DNA of 64,000 nucleotides, from assembly GCF_002796605.1 (NCBI RefSeq), contig NZ_CP024923.1:1736001-1800000 (forward strand). Reading direction: 5' to 3'. The notes under the pieces were generated by a model that saw only the letters and a program-made list of their open reading frames with translations, was not told where the DNA came from and made no database searches. Shown here one piece after another: positions 35,985-43,962 of the stretch. Source of the stretch: Sphingomonas psychrotolerans. Lineage in GTDB: Bacteria > Pseudomonadota > Alphaproteobacteria > Sphingomonadales > Sphingomonadaceae. Every line of letters starts with the position of its first letter. Position 1 is the first letter of the stretch. The position numbers and the translations under genes were made by a program.

Positions 35985-36445
35985 ATCGGGTGCTGGACGA
36001 CGTTTAGCGCCGGTCGCTCCTTGTAGAGCCAGCCTGAAAAGACCCGCCGCCAGCTCTTGTCGAGCTGCTCGACATCGACCTGTACGAACGCGCCGGTGAG
36101 CTGATCGGCTTCCCACGGCGCGGTCTTGTCGCAGGCGCGCAGGCGGATGATCACGTCGCCGATCCGCGCCGCCTGACCGGGCTTGAGCTTGAATTCGCGC
36201 GCCACGCCGTTGCGCTTGTTGAGCAAGCCGAGCACAGCCTCGCGCTCGTTCATCGGCGTCGCCGCGGCGTTGAGCACGCTGGTATCGGGGCCGATCGCCA
36301 CCACTTCGGTGCCGCCCGATGCATTGCCAGGTCCGGTGGTGATCACCAAATCGTCGGCGGTGTTGTTGCCGGCGTCCTCGCCGCCCTTGCACGCGCCGAG
36401 ACCGAGCAGCAGCAGCGCTGCCGCCGTTGCGGCGCCGCGCTTCAT
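35807..36445 (-). CDS. DUF2155 lipoprotein
   Basis: A 212-aa protein with a lipoprotein signal (LLLLGLGAC, Cys at 19). A DUF2155 core of about residues 60-155 reads VLGLLNKRNGVAREFKLKPGQ, VIIRLRACDKTAPWE and VFSGWLYKERPALNVVQHPIYDVW. The remaining 50-residue Ser/Pro/Ala tail is encoded antiparallel to the 3' end of aat and is probably a by-product of the missing stop. ATGA overlap with the NDUFA12 gene upstream. The family is conserved next to NDUFA12 in alphaproteobacteria, and its function is unknown. Confidence 0.87.
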   Translation of the reverse strand: MKRGAATAAALLLLGLGACKGGEDAGNNTADDLVITTGPGNASGGTEVVAIGPDTSVLNAAATPMNEREAVLGLLNKRNGVAREFKLKPGQAARIGDVIIRLRACDKTAPWEADQLTGAFVQVDVEQLDKSWRRVFSGWLYKERPALNVVQHPIYDVWPKSCAMTFRDSGPDTVPAPGAADRSSAKKSPSTRGTPSESPAAESPSAAPSNAT

Positions 36446-36834
36446 GCGTCGGGAGTCCAGGCCTCGTAGTCGCCGGTGGAGCGGGCGCGTTGCCCGCCCG
36501 CCTCGAGCGCGCCCGACGGGCGATAGGCGGCGCGGGTGCCGGTCTGGTTGGGCTCGGGCGCCTTTTCCCAGCTTCGCGGCGCGGGCAGCACCTGATCGGG
36601 CGCAGCGTCGATCTGATGGTGCAGCCAGCCGAACCATTCGGGCGGAACCCGGCTGGCGTCGTTCGGGCCGTTATAGATCACCCAGCGGCGGGTGATGCCG
36701 TTGGGGTCCTTCCCGCCCGCCCAATAGACGTTGCCGAGCGAATCCTCGCCGATCCTGGTCTTGCCGCGCAGGCCGAACCACGTGCCGAAGGTAGCGCCGT
36801 TCCACCAGGTGAAGGGATTGCGATTCAGGCTCAT
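36442..36834 (-). CDS. Complex I NDUFA12-family subunit
   Basis: A 130-aa homologue of the mitochondrial 17.2-kDa accessory subunit NDUFA12 (B17.2). It contains FTWWNGATFGTWFGLRGK near the N-terminus, IGEDSLGNVYW, and RRWVIYNG...PPEWFGWLHH, which are the family hallmarks. The C-terminal 40 residues are polar and disordered. Peripheral membrane role on respiratory NADH dehydrogenase is inferred from the family. It is the head of a coupled pair with the DUF2155 gene. Confidence 0.92.
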   Translation of the reverse strand: MSLNRNPFTWWNGATFGTWFGLRGKTRIGEDSLGNVYWAGGKDPNGITRRWVIYNGPNDASRVPPEWFGWLHHQIDAAPDQVLPAPRSWEKAPEPNQTGTRAAYRPSGALEAGGQRARSTGDYEAWTPDA

Positions 36835-36898
36835 GCGCGCCGATTAGCCCCGGGTGCGGATCGAGGCAATCAAATCCGCCATGGGTACGCCGCCGGCA

Positions 36899-37399
36899 TC
36901 ACTCGCCCTGGCCGGTCCAGCGCACCTTGTCCCCGGGTGCGATCCCCAATTCCGCCGCCTTACCCCCGTTGATCTCGAGCACCGCGTTCACTGGCTCACC
37001 GGATTTGGCTGGTGTCTCCGAATAGGGAATCGCATTCGCGGCGATCGCCGCGATCGTGCCGTCGGGACGGATGAAGAGGATGTCGAGCGGGGTCGGCGTG
37101 TTCTTCATCCAGAAGCTCGCCTCGCGCGGGCCGCCGCCCGCTGCCGGATAGGGTATGAAGATCATGCCGCCGTCCGCGGGGATGTTGGTGCGGAACATCA
37201 GCCCTCGTTCCTGCTCGGCGGTGGTTCGGGCGACCTCTACGTTGAACTGCCTGGGGCCGCTTTTGGTCTGGACCGTCGCCAGGACCTTGGCGGCACCCTG
37301 CGCTGCTACGCCAACGGCAACCGCGTTCCCGACGCATACCCCCGACACCAGCAGCGCTGCCGCGGCAAACGCCGCGCGAACCTTACGCCGGAAAATCAT
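36899..37399 (-). CDS. DUF192 exported protein
   Basis: A 166-aa protein with a signal peptide (about residues 1-28, FAAAALLVSGVCVGNA) and a DUF192 domain. The domain reads NVEVARTTAEQERGLMFR, MIFIPYPA...ASFWMKNTPTPLDILF, and a C-terminal VLEINGGKAAELGIAPGD. The ERGLMFR and FWMKNT motifs are the family signature. The ATG at 37399 is chosen because the signal peptide follows directly. It starts 4 bases after the stop of the cold-shock gene and is in the same operon. Function unknown. Confidence 0.9.
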   Translation of the reverse strand: MIFRRKVRAAFAAAALLVSGVCVGNAVAVGVAAQGAAKVLATVQTKSGPRQFNVEVARTTAEQERGLMFRTNIPADGGMIFIPYPAAGGGPREASFWMKNTPTPLDILFIRPDGTIAAIAANAIPYSETPAKSGEPVNAVLEINGGKAAELGIAPGDKVRWTGQGE

Positions 37400-37403
37400 C
37401 GCC

Positions 37404-37988
37404 TCAACCGGTCCTTTCGACGGCCACTGCCAGCGGCCCCTTGTCACCTTCGATGATGCGCGCGCTGAGCGGCTGGCCAGGCTCCACTTCCTCGATCTCG
37501 GCGCGACGCAAGGTCTCCATGTGGATGAATATATCCGCCGAGTCCGCGTCGCGCACGAGAAATCCATAGCCCTTGAGGCGATTGAACCATTTGACGGTCA
37601 CCGCCTCGAACGGGCCGGCATCGTCGATCAGCCGTACCCTGTCGACCCGGTCGGTCGGTCGCTTCGGCGGCTCGACGGCCTCGGTCAAATCGATCGAGCG
37701 GATTTGCTTCGCCTGCAGCCCGCGTTGCCGGGGAACCGCGATGCATTCGACTCGCGCGCCTTCGGGAAGGCTCCGCCTGCCGTGCTCCTGCAGCACGGTG
37801 AAATGGATCAATATATCGCCAGCCTCGCTATCGTCGGCGACGAGAAACCCAAACCCCCGGGTCACATCGAACCATTTGACGACACCGCAATAAACCTGGC
37901 CTTCCGACGCCGTTTCCGCCCTCAGCCCCTCTTCCTCCGGCGGCGCGATTCCGTGATCGCTGGGCGCAAGCTGTTGTTCAGCACGCAT
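37404..37988 (-). CDS. Double cold-shock-domain protein
   Basis: A 194-aa RNA-binding protein with two CSDs: [19 protein letters not shown] (about 35-53) and [18 protein letters not shown] (about 131-148), joined by a charged linker. Each has RNP1-like (GFGFL/GYGFL) and RNP2-like (ILIHF/IFIHM) patches. Two-CSD proteins are typical of alphaproteobacteria. The ATG at 37988 is preceded by AGGATA; a GTG at 38021 would add 11 residues. The upstream 38000-38080 is AT-rich, as a cold-shock leader would be. Confidence 0.9.
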   Translation of the reverse strand: MRAEQQLAPSDHGIAPPEEEGLRAETASEGQVYCGVVKWFDVTRGFGFLVADDSEAGDILIHFTVLQEHGRRSLPEGARVECIAVPRQRGLQAKQIRSIDLTEAVEPPKRPTDRVDRVRLIDDAGPFEAVTVKWFNRLKGYGFLVRDADSADIFIHMETLRRAEIEEVEPGQPLSARIIEGDKGPLAVAVERTG

Positions 37989-38106
37989 TATCCTAGTCCC
38001 CCAAGGGACCGTATTTAACACAGCATTTTCTAAATGTGGAATTGCTTTGTTAGATTCGGTCTTCAGAGTTCAATAAAATTCGGTCCCGGTCAGGGACGAT
38101 TGCTCC

Positions 38107-38634
38107 TTAAAGCAAGGCCTCAATATCCTCCCCGGGCGACATGCGGACGATCTTGCGAGACAGATCAAAGGCATGGCCGGCGCGCAGCATCGCCGCCAAT
38201 TGCTTTTCCTGGACCGGCCTCTCCGCAGCTTCGAGTGCGAACGGGCCGATGCGCTTGCGCCGGGCGAAGGCAAGCGCACTCGATATCGCACTCCCCTCCA
38301 GCGCTGGCGCCACTGCGTCGAGATCGGAGTCTTCGACCCCCGCATCCCGCAGCGCCTGACCGACACGCCGGGCGCCCAGCCCCCGCCGGCCCATCGCTCC
38401 TGCTTTGGACTCGGCGAACAGGCGATCGTTCACATAGCCCAGATCGGCCATACGCTGGGCGAGCGCTGCCAGGTCGGGCGCAGCCTCCCCGCTCCATCCC
38501 CGCTCGCGAATTTTGCGCTTCAGATAGTCCGCCAATCGAACGCGCGTGGTCGCGTATCGCTCGACGTAGCGCAGTGCGAACCGCTCCAGATCCGGGGCAT
38601 TGAGGGGGGTGAGCGGGCGCCTCGGATGAGTCAT
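38107..38634 (-). CDS. recX: Regulatory protein RecX
   Basis: Modulator that caps RecA filaments. The 175-aa protein shows the three-helix repeats of RecX: FALRYVERYATTRVRLADYLKRK interrupted by the usual loop, LGYVNDRLFAESKAGAMGRRGLGARRVGQALR, and a C-terminal helix pair. It is not next to recA here. The ATG at 38634 is preferred over one 6 codons earlier. A near-consensus LexA site lies 24 bases upstream. Confidence 0.87.
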   Translation of the reverse strand: MTHPRRPLTPLNAPDLERFALRYVERYATTRVRLADYLKRKIRERGWSGEAAPDLAALAQRMADLGYVNDRLFAESKAGAMGRRGLGARRVGQALRDAGVEDSDLDAVAPALEGSAISSALAFARRKRIGPFALEAAERPVQEKQLAAMLRAGHAFDLSRKIVRMSPGEDIEALL

Positions 38635-38657
38635 GCGCCATGATTGTGCCACAGTGG

Positions 38658-38672
38658 CAACCGATTTTGAAC
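38658..38672 (-). promoter_or_regulatory. Near-consensus LexA box upstream of recX
   Basis: On the minus strand GTTC AAAATCG GTTG, one mismatch from GTTC-N7-GTTC, located 24 bases before the recX ATG. A position close to the promoter of a RecA regulator makes SOS control plausible, but single-mismatch sites occur by chance. Confidence 0.4.
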
Positions 38673-38757
38673 GCCAGTGCGTAGCAGAGCCGTTCGTATT
38701 TGGTATGCGGTGGCGGGGCAGAACGGCCTGTCAGCTCACAGGGGCACGAGATAAAGA

Positions 38758-40527
38758 ATGGTATTGGACGAAACGGGATCGCACGAGGGTATCACGGAGG
38801 CGGAAATCGTCCCTACCCCGACCGACGACAATCTCCCCCGCCGCCTTGCGGACTTCGCTACGCTTGGCGAGGCGCTGGATTATGCGGCAGAGGGCGCTCG
38901 CGGATTGAACTTTCACGATGCCCGCGGCAATCTGACGCGGCCCTATCGCTTCTCCGAGCTGCGCCGCGATGCGCTGGCGCAGGCACGGCGACTGATCGCC
39001 GCTGGCGTCAAGCCCGAGGACCGGATCGCGCTGATCGCGGAGACCGGTATCGAGTTCGCCTCGCTGTTCTTCGGCGTGGTCTATGCCGGGGCCTGGCCGG
39101 TGCCGCTGCCGCTGCCGACCAGCTTCGGCGGCGCGCAATCCTATATCGATCAGCTCCGCGTCCAGCTCGAAAGCTGCGATCCATCGATGCTGATCTATCC
39201 GCCCGAAATCGGCGCGATGTGTGCCGAAGCTGCACGGATTACCGGGGTGGAGGGGGTGGACTGGTCAGAGTTCGGCCAGCGCGCCGCGGCGGAGGTCGTG
39301 CTGCCCGAGGCGAAGACCGGGGACATCGCCTATCTCCAATATTCGAGCGGTTCGACGCGTTTTCCACACGGCGTCGCGATCACCCATCACGCGCTGCTCA
39401 ACAATCTGTCGGCGCACAGCCACGGCATGCAGCTCCAGGACGGCGATCGTTGCGTCTCGTGGCTGCCCTGGTACCATGACATGGGCCTGGTCGGCTGCTT
39501 CCTGTCGGTCGTCGCCAACCAGGTTTCGACCGATTATCTGAAAACCGAGGATTTCGCGCGACGCCCGCTGGCATGGCTCGATTTGATCAGCCGAAACCAG
39601 GGCACCACCCTCTCTTACTCGCCGACCTTTGGCTACGATATCTGCGCGCGCCGCATGTCGAGCCAGACCAAGGCGAGCGACCGGTTCGATCTGTCGCGCT
39701 GGCGGGTTGCCGGCAACGGCGCCGACATGATCCGCCCCGACGTGATGCAGTCGTTCGTCGATGCGTTCGCCGATGCCGGGTTCAAGGCTTCGGCCTTCCT
39801 TCCCAGCTACGGCCTCGCCGAAGCGACGTTGGCGGTTTCGATCATGCCGCCGGGCGAAGGCATCGTGGTCGAACTGGTCGAGGAAACCCAGCTCTCGGGC
39901 GGCGATGTCGCGCGTGCCGATCGGCCGCAGCGTTTCCGGGCGATCGTCAATTGCGGCAAGCCGGTCAAGGACATGGAAGTCCAGATCCGCGAGGAAGACG
40001 GTACGCCGCTTCCCGAAAAGGCGATCGGCAAGGTCTGGTGCCGCGGCCCGTCGGTGATGGTCGGCTATTTCCGCGACTCCGAATCGACCGCCGCATGCAT
40101 GGCCGGTGGCTGGCTCGACACCGGCGATATGGGTTATATGTCCGACGGTTACGTCTACATCGTCGGCCGCGCCAAGGACATGATCATCGTCAACGGCCGC
40201 AATCATTGGCCACAGGACATCGAATGGGCAGTGGAGCAGCTGCCCGGTTTCAAGCAGGGCGATATCGCGGCGTTCGCGATCACCACCCCCGGCGGCGAGG
40301 AAACCCCGGCGGTGCTGGTCCAGTGCCGCACCTCGGACGAAAAGGAGCGCATCCGGCTTCGCGACGAGATTCGCGAGCGGGTCCGTTCGGTCACCGGCAT
40401 GAACTGCGTGATCGAGCTCGTCCCCCCGCGCACGCTGCCGCGCACCAGTTCGGGCAAGCTCAGCCGCGCCAAGGCGCGCAATCTCTATCTCAACGGCGAG
40501 ATCAAGCCTTACGACCTCGCGGCGTGA
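38758..40527 (+). CDS. Fatty-acyl-AMP ligase (FAAL-type)
   Basis: A 589-aa adenylate-forming enzyme that activates a fatty acid to acyl-AMP for transfer to an acyl carrier protein rather than to CoA. The P-loop is YLQYSSGSTRFPHGV (about 196-210). Other motifs are WLPWYHDMGLVG, LPSYGLAEATLAVS, GGWLDTGDMGYM and the hinge GRAKDMIIVNGRNHWPQDIE. The WYHDMGL motif and the insertion before FGYDIC are typical of FAALs. In sphingomonads such genes can feed serine palmitoyltransferase for sphingolipids. No such partner is visible in this window, so that link is inference. Confidence 0.83.
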   Translation: MVLDETGSHEGITEAEIVPTPTDDNLPRRLADFATLGEALDYAAEGARGLNFHDARGNLTRPYRFSELRRDALAQARRLIAAGVKPEDRIALIAETGIEFASLFFGVVYAGAWPVPLPLPTSFGGAQSYIDQLRVQLESCDPSMLIYPPEIGAMCAEAARITGVEGVDWSEFGQRAAAEVVLPEAKTGDIAYLQYSSGSTRFPHGVAITHHALLNNLSAHSHGMQLQDGDRCVSWLPWYHDMGLVGCFLSVVANQVSTDYLKTEDFARRPLAWLDLISRNQGTTLSYSPTFGYDICARRMSSQTKASDRFDLSRWRVAGNGADMIRPDVMQSFVDAFADAGFKASAFLPSYGLAEATLAVSIMPPGEGIVVELVEETQLSGGDVARADRPQRFRAIVNCGKPVKDMEVQIREEDGTPLPEKAIGKVWCRGPSVMVGYFRDSESTAACMAGGWLDTGDMGYMSDGYVYIVGRAKDMIIVNGRNHWPQDIEWAVEQLPGFKQGDIAAFAITTPGGEETPAVLVQCRTSDEKERIRLRDEIRERVRSVTGMNCVIELVPPRTLPRTSSGKLSRAKARNLYLNGEIKPYDLAA

Positions 40528-40534
40528 GGCTGGC

Positions 40535-40559
40535 GGCGGACCGGCCCGATCGGTCCGCC
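40535..40559 (+). terminator. GC-rich hairpin after the acyl-AMP ligase
   Basis: GGCGGACCG (40535-40543), loop of 7, CGGTCCGCC (40551-40559), starting 8 bases after the stop codon. There is no T-run behind it. It is the only structure in the 112-base gap before the GGDEF-EAL gene. Confidence 0.5.
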
Positions 40560-40639
40560 GGCCCGCCGGAAGCCAAGTTTCCTCCGTTTTCGCCGGGAAC
40601 CTAACCTCTCGCTAACCTCCGCTGGGCTATCCCCGTCGG

Positions 40640-42997
40640 GTGACCAGCCAGACGACTTCCCAATTCGCCAGGCCGCGTATCGACGCGCGAGCGCTGCTTG
40701 GACTCTACGATCCGGCCGACACCATCGATTGGGGCCCGATTCGCGCGGCGCAATTGCATGCCGGCAGCCAGCTCGCCTTGTTCATGCTGGCGGCCAATGT
40801 CGTCGGCGCCTCGCTCATCACCATGCTGCTCGCGCCTTTGGTGCCGCTATGGCAGCTCGCCAGCTGGAGCGCCGTGGTCGCTGCGGTCGCCTGCGCGGTG
40901 GCCTTCCGGCGCCTGGCGAAACACCATCGCGACGCGGTCACCGGGTCGCTCAAGGACGTCCGCGAGACGGTACTCGACGGAATTTCGCTCGGTGCGATCT
41001 GGTCGATCCCGCCGCTGGCCTTCGGCCATGCCGCCGATGCCGATGCGGTGCTTGGTCTCTGGGTGGTGCTCTCGCTGCTGATGACCGCCTCGGCGGTTGC
41101 CATGGCCGCGCTTCCGCTGGCGACGATCGCATTCGTGGCGATCGTGGGCGCAGCGGTCGCTACGATGCTGGCGCTTTCCGGCCCACCCGTGCTCGCCGCC
41201 ACCGCCGCCTTGTTCACCACGCTCCTTGCCATCGCCACGTTCGGGCGCGGGCGCGCTTTGGTCGTCATTCGCGCCAATGAAATGGCCCTCGCCGAGCGCG
41301 ACGAGACAGTGAGCCTGTTGTTGCGCGAGTTCGAGGATTCGGGATCCGACTGGCTATGGGAAATCGACGCCCAGCGCCGCGTCGCGCGCGCCAATCCGCG
41401 ATTTGCGGTCTCGCTCGGCGCCGATCCCAAGACGATCAACGGCACCCCGTTCCTGCAGGTGCTCGCGGGACCCACCTGGGAGGACGGCAATTTCGCGCCG
41501 GGGCTGCGCGAGCTCGCGGAGCGGTTGAAGGCACGTGATCCCTTCCGCGATCTGCTTCTGCCGGTTTATGTCAATCACGACGAGCGTTGGTGGGAGATGT
41601 CCGCCAGCCCGCGCTACGACGAACGCGGCGCTTTCATCGGCTTCCGCGGCGTCGGCTCGGACGTCACCGAGGCGCGCAGATCGGCGGACAAGATCAACCA
41701 CATGGCGCGCTTCGATACCCTGACCGGGCTGCCCAATCGCCTGCTGATCAACGAGACGCTCTCGCGCGCGATGGCGGATGCCGACAAATGGGGCTCGCGC
41801 TGCGCCTTCATGATGATCGATCTCGATCGCTTCAAGGCAGTCAACGACACGCTCGGCCACCCGGTCGGCGACCGGCTGCTCGGCCGTGTCTCCGAACGGC
41901 TGAGATTGCTGATCACCGAGAACGAGATGATCGGCCGGCTCGGCGGCGACGAATTCGCCGTGGTCGTGCGCGACGCGACCGACACCCAACGCACCGAGCA
42001 ACTCGCCCAGACGATCATCGATTCGCTGTCCCAGCCTTATGAAGTGGACCAGCACACGCTCTATATCGGCGCCTCGGTCGGGCTGGCAGTGGGCCCGCGC
42101 GACGGGCGCACCGCCGAGATGCTGATCCGCTCCGCCGACCTTGCGCTCTACCGCTCGAAAGACGCAGGCGGCGGTGTTTTCCATTCCTATGAGCCCCAGC
42201 TCCATATGGCCGCCGAGGAACGTCGCGTGCTCGAGATCGCGCTGCGCAGCGCGGTCGAAAACAGCGAGATGCATCTCACCTATCAACCGGTGGTGGTGGC
42301 CGCCACCGGCCAGCTCACCGGCTTCGAAGCGCTGCTGCGCTGGACGCATCCGCAGTTCGGCAATGTCTCGCCGGTGAAGTTCGTCCCGCTGGCCGAGGAA
42401 GCGCGGCTGATCGCGCCGATCGGCGAATGGGTGCTCCGCACCGCCTGCGACGAGGCCGCGCGCTGGGACATACCCGTGCGCATCGCCGTGAATGTCAGCC
42501 CCGAGCAGCTGCATAATCCCGCTTTCGTCAGCGTCGTCGCGCAAGCGCTCGCCCAATCGGGCCTCCCGCCCGAGCGGCTCGAGCTCGAAGTGACCGAGAG
42601 CGTGTTCATGCGCGAAGGCACTGTGGCGATCGAAGTGCTCGAGAAGATCCTCGATCTCGGCGTCCGCCTCAGCCTCGACGATTTCGGCACCGGCTATTCG
42701 TCGCTCGGCTATCTCGCCCATACCCGCTTCAGCTCGATCAAGATCGACCGCAGCTTCGTCCAGGGCGCGTCCAAGGGCACCAAGGAGGCCATCGCGATCA
42801 TCCGCGCCGTGGTGGCGCTGGCCGACAGCCTCGGCATGGCGACGACCGCGGAAGGAGTCGAGACCGAAGAAGAGCATCTGATGGTGCAGCAGCTCGGCTG
42901 CTCGAAGGTCCAGGGCTATTATTTCGGCAGGCCGCTTCCCGTCCACGAAGCGCGCGTGCTGGCAATGCACGCGACGGGCAGCAGCGCTGCCGCCTGA
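40640..42997 (+). CDS. Membrane GGDEF-EAL cyclic-di-GMP protein
   Basis: A 785-aa protein with five or six membrane helices (about 40-200), a PAS domain (about 225-350, DWLWEIDAQRRV), GGDEF (RLGGDEFAVV, about 437) and EAL (GFEALLRWTHP, about 560) domains. The GGDEF motif is intact but the RxxD inhibitory site is absent. The EAL side keeps EAL, VNVSPEQ, EVTES, LDDFGTG, KIDRSF, AEGVE and QGYYFGRP, so phosphodiesterase activity is likely. The start is GTG at 40640. Whether it makes or degrades c-di-GMP in the cell is not decided by the sequence. Confidence 0.92.
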   Translation: MTSQTTSQFARPRIDARALLGLYDPADTIDWGPIRAAQLHAGSQLALFMLAANVVGASLITMLLAPLVPLWQLASWSAVVAAVACAVAFRRLAKHHRDAVTGSLKDVRETVLDGISLGAIWSIPPLAFGHAADADAVLGLWVVLSLLMTASAVAMAALPLATIAFVAIVGAAVATMLALSGPPVLAATAALFTTLLAIATFGRGRALVVIRANEMALAERDETVSLLLREFEDSGSDWLWEIDAQRRVARANPRFAVSLGADPKTINGTPFLQVLAGPTWEDGNFAPGLRELAERLKARDPFRDLLLPVYVNHDERWWEMSASPRYDERGAFIGFRGVGSDVTEARRSADKINHMARFDTLTGLPNRLLINETLSRAMADADKWGSRCAFMMIDLDRFKAVNDTLGHPVGDRLLGRVSERLRLLITENEMIGRLGGDEFAVVVRDATDTQRTEQLAQTIIDSLSQPYEVDQHTLYIGASVGLAVGPRDGRTAEMLIRSADLALYRSKDAGGGVFHSYEPQLHMAAEERRVLEIALRSAVENSEMHLTYQPVVVAATGQLTGFEALLRWTHPQFGNVSPVKFVPLAEEARLIAPIGEWVLRTACDEAARWDIPVRIAVNVSPEQLHNPAFVSVVAQALAQSGLPPERLELEVTESVFMREGTVAIEVLEKILDLGVRLSLDDFGTGYSSLGYLAHTRFSSIKIDRSFVQGASKGTKEAIAIIRAVVALADSLGMATTAEGVETEEEHLMVQQLGCSKVQGYYFGRPLPVHEARVLAMHATGSSAAA

Positions 42998-43044
42998 GGC
43001 CTCTTGCCGGACCCGCGCGCCGGGGTTAAAGGCGCGAACCGCAC

Positions 43045-43121
43045 AGGGGCGTAGCTCAGTTGGTTAGAGCGTCGGTCTCCAAAACCGAAGGCCCTCGGTT
43101 CGAATCCGAGCGCCCCTGCCA
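43045..43121 (+). tRNA. trnW: tRNA-Trp (anticodon CCA)
   Basis: A 77-base cloverleaf with acceptor stem AGGGGCG/CGCCCCT, D arm GCTC-AGTTGGTTA-GAGC, and anticodon arm TCGGT-CTCCAAA-ACCGA with CCA in the loop. The T arm is CTCGG-TTCGAAT-CCGAG, and there is an encoded 3' CCA at 43119-43121. The CCA anticodon reads UGG. Confidence 0.95.
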
Positions 43122-43472
43122 CTTCGGACTCGGTCCGATTTTGCCCTTCCCGCGGGCGCCAGGCCACTCGGCGACGGGCAGATTTCTACAAGAACATCAA
43201 AGGGTTTTCGGTAGACTGTCGAAAGCTTCCGGTGACGATAACAGCAGTTCGAAAGCACCACCGAAAGCAGGTGTTTTTGGCGGTCAAGTCGACGCCCATG
43301 AACCGCTTCCGGGCGTTCCTGGCGATCAACAATAACGCAGCACCATTTTCATATGGCCGAAATCGGCATCGAATCGTATCTGCAGTCTCGCGCGAACTTC
43401 CGCTCGCGGCCCTAATTCCTCCGTTAGCGCGTTGAAGAGCGCGTCCTGTAATTCCGGGACACTATACTAAAT
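43122..43472. other. Gene-poor, AT-richer stretch after tRNA-Trp
   Basis: No confident gene. On the minus strand an open stretch from about 43460 down to 43325 reads VPELQDALFNALTEEL, continues smoothly for about 25 more residues and ends KMVLRYC-stop. It has no start codon and may be a gene remnant. A motif at 43450-43474 resembles sequence commonly seen next to REP-associated transposases. No direct repeat of the tRNA 3' end and no integrase were seen. Confidence 0.45.
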
Positions 43473-43758
43473 TCACGGATCCGGTTTCGGTCTGGGTCCG
43501 GGCTTGCGGCGCTTCAAGGCGCGGCCGGAAGCGGCTTCCAGATGCTCGACAAACATCTCGTCCCCCTAATGGGCGGCCTGTACGGATCGCAGCCTCCATG
43601 GCGGCTCGCACCGCTGCATCGGCGTCGCCTGCCTCTGCGCCGTGGCGCAGCATCGCACGCCACTTGCGGTGGACGCCGGCCAGCACTGCAATGTCGGTGA
43701 AGCAATCCTTCGCGCCGCGCACGTGCGCACGTTGCGCGACAGCGCCCCGGCGGCTCAT
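43473..43758 (-). pseudogene. Decayed REP-associated (Y1) transposase, C-terminal remnant
   Basis: In one frame the minus strand reads VLAGVHRKWRAML and AAIRTGRPLG. After a +1 shift it continues as DEMFVEHLEAASGRALKRRK and PGPRPKPDP-stop. WRAxL...RTGRPLG-xxxFVExLE...RxxKPGP is the well-known C-terminus of REP-associated tyrosine transposases. The shift falls in a run of five G (TTAGGGGGAC), where one extra G breaks the frame. The catalytic N-terminal HUH/Tyr part is missing upstream, where only unrelated sequence follows. This is a broken fragment and cannot be active. Confidence 0.75.
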
Positions 43759-43962
43759 GGGCCGGTTGCCGACTGGCGGCTTTCAGGCGCTCGTGTGGGA
43801 AAAGCAGACGGTCAATCGGTCGTGGCAGCGATGACCGCACCGAACCGCTGAGCGATCGGGGCTTTCGGGTCAGCGGACAAGTTATACGGAGGCTATCACT
43901 AGCGGCAGCGATTGGCATATCGAGCAGGACGCGCCTCGACACCGACTTCAAGGACAATCAAC

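Noticed and set aside
43045..43472. Integrated element at tRNA-Trp
   Set aside because: There is no integrase gene and no direct repeat of the tRNA 3' end within the following several kilobases.
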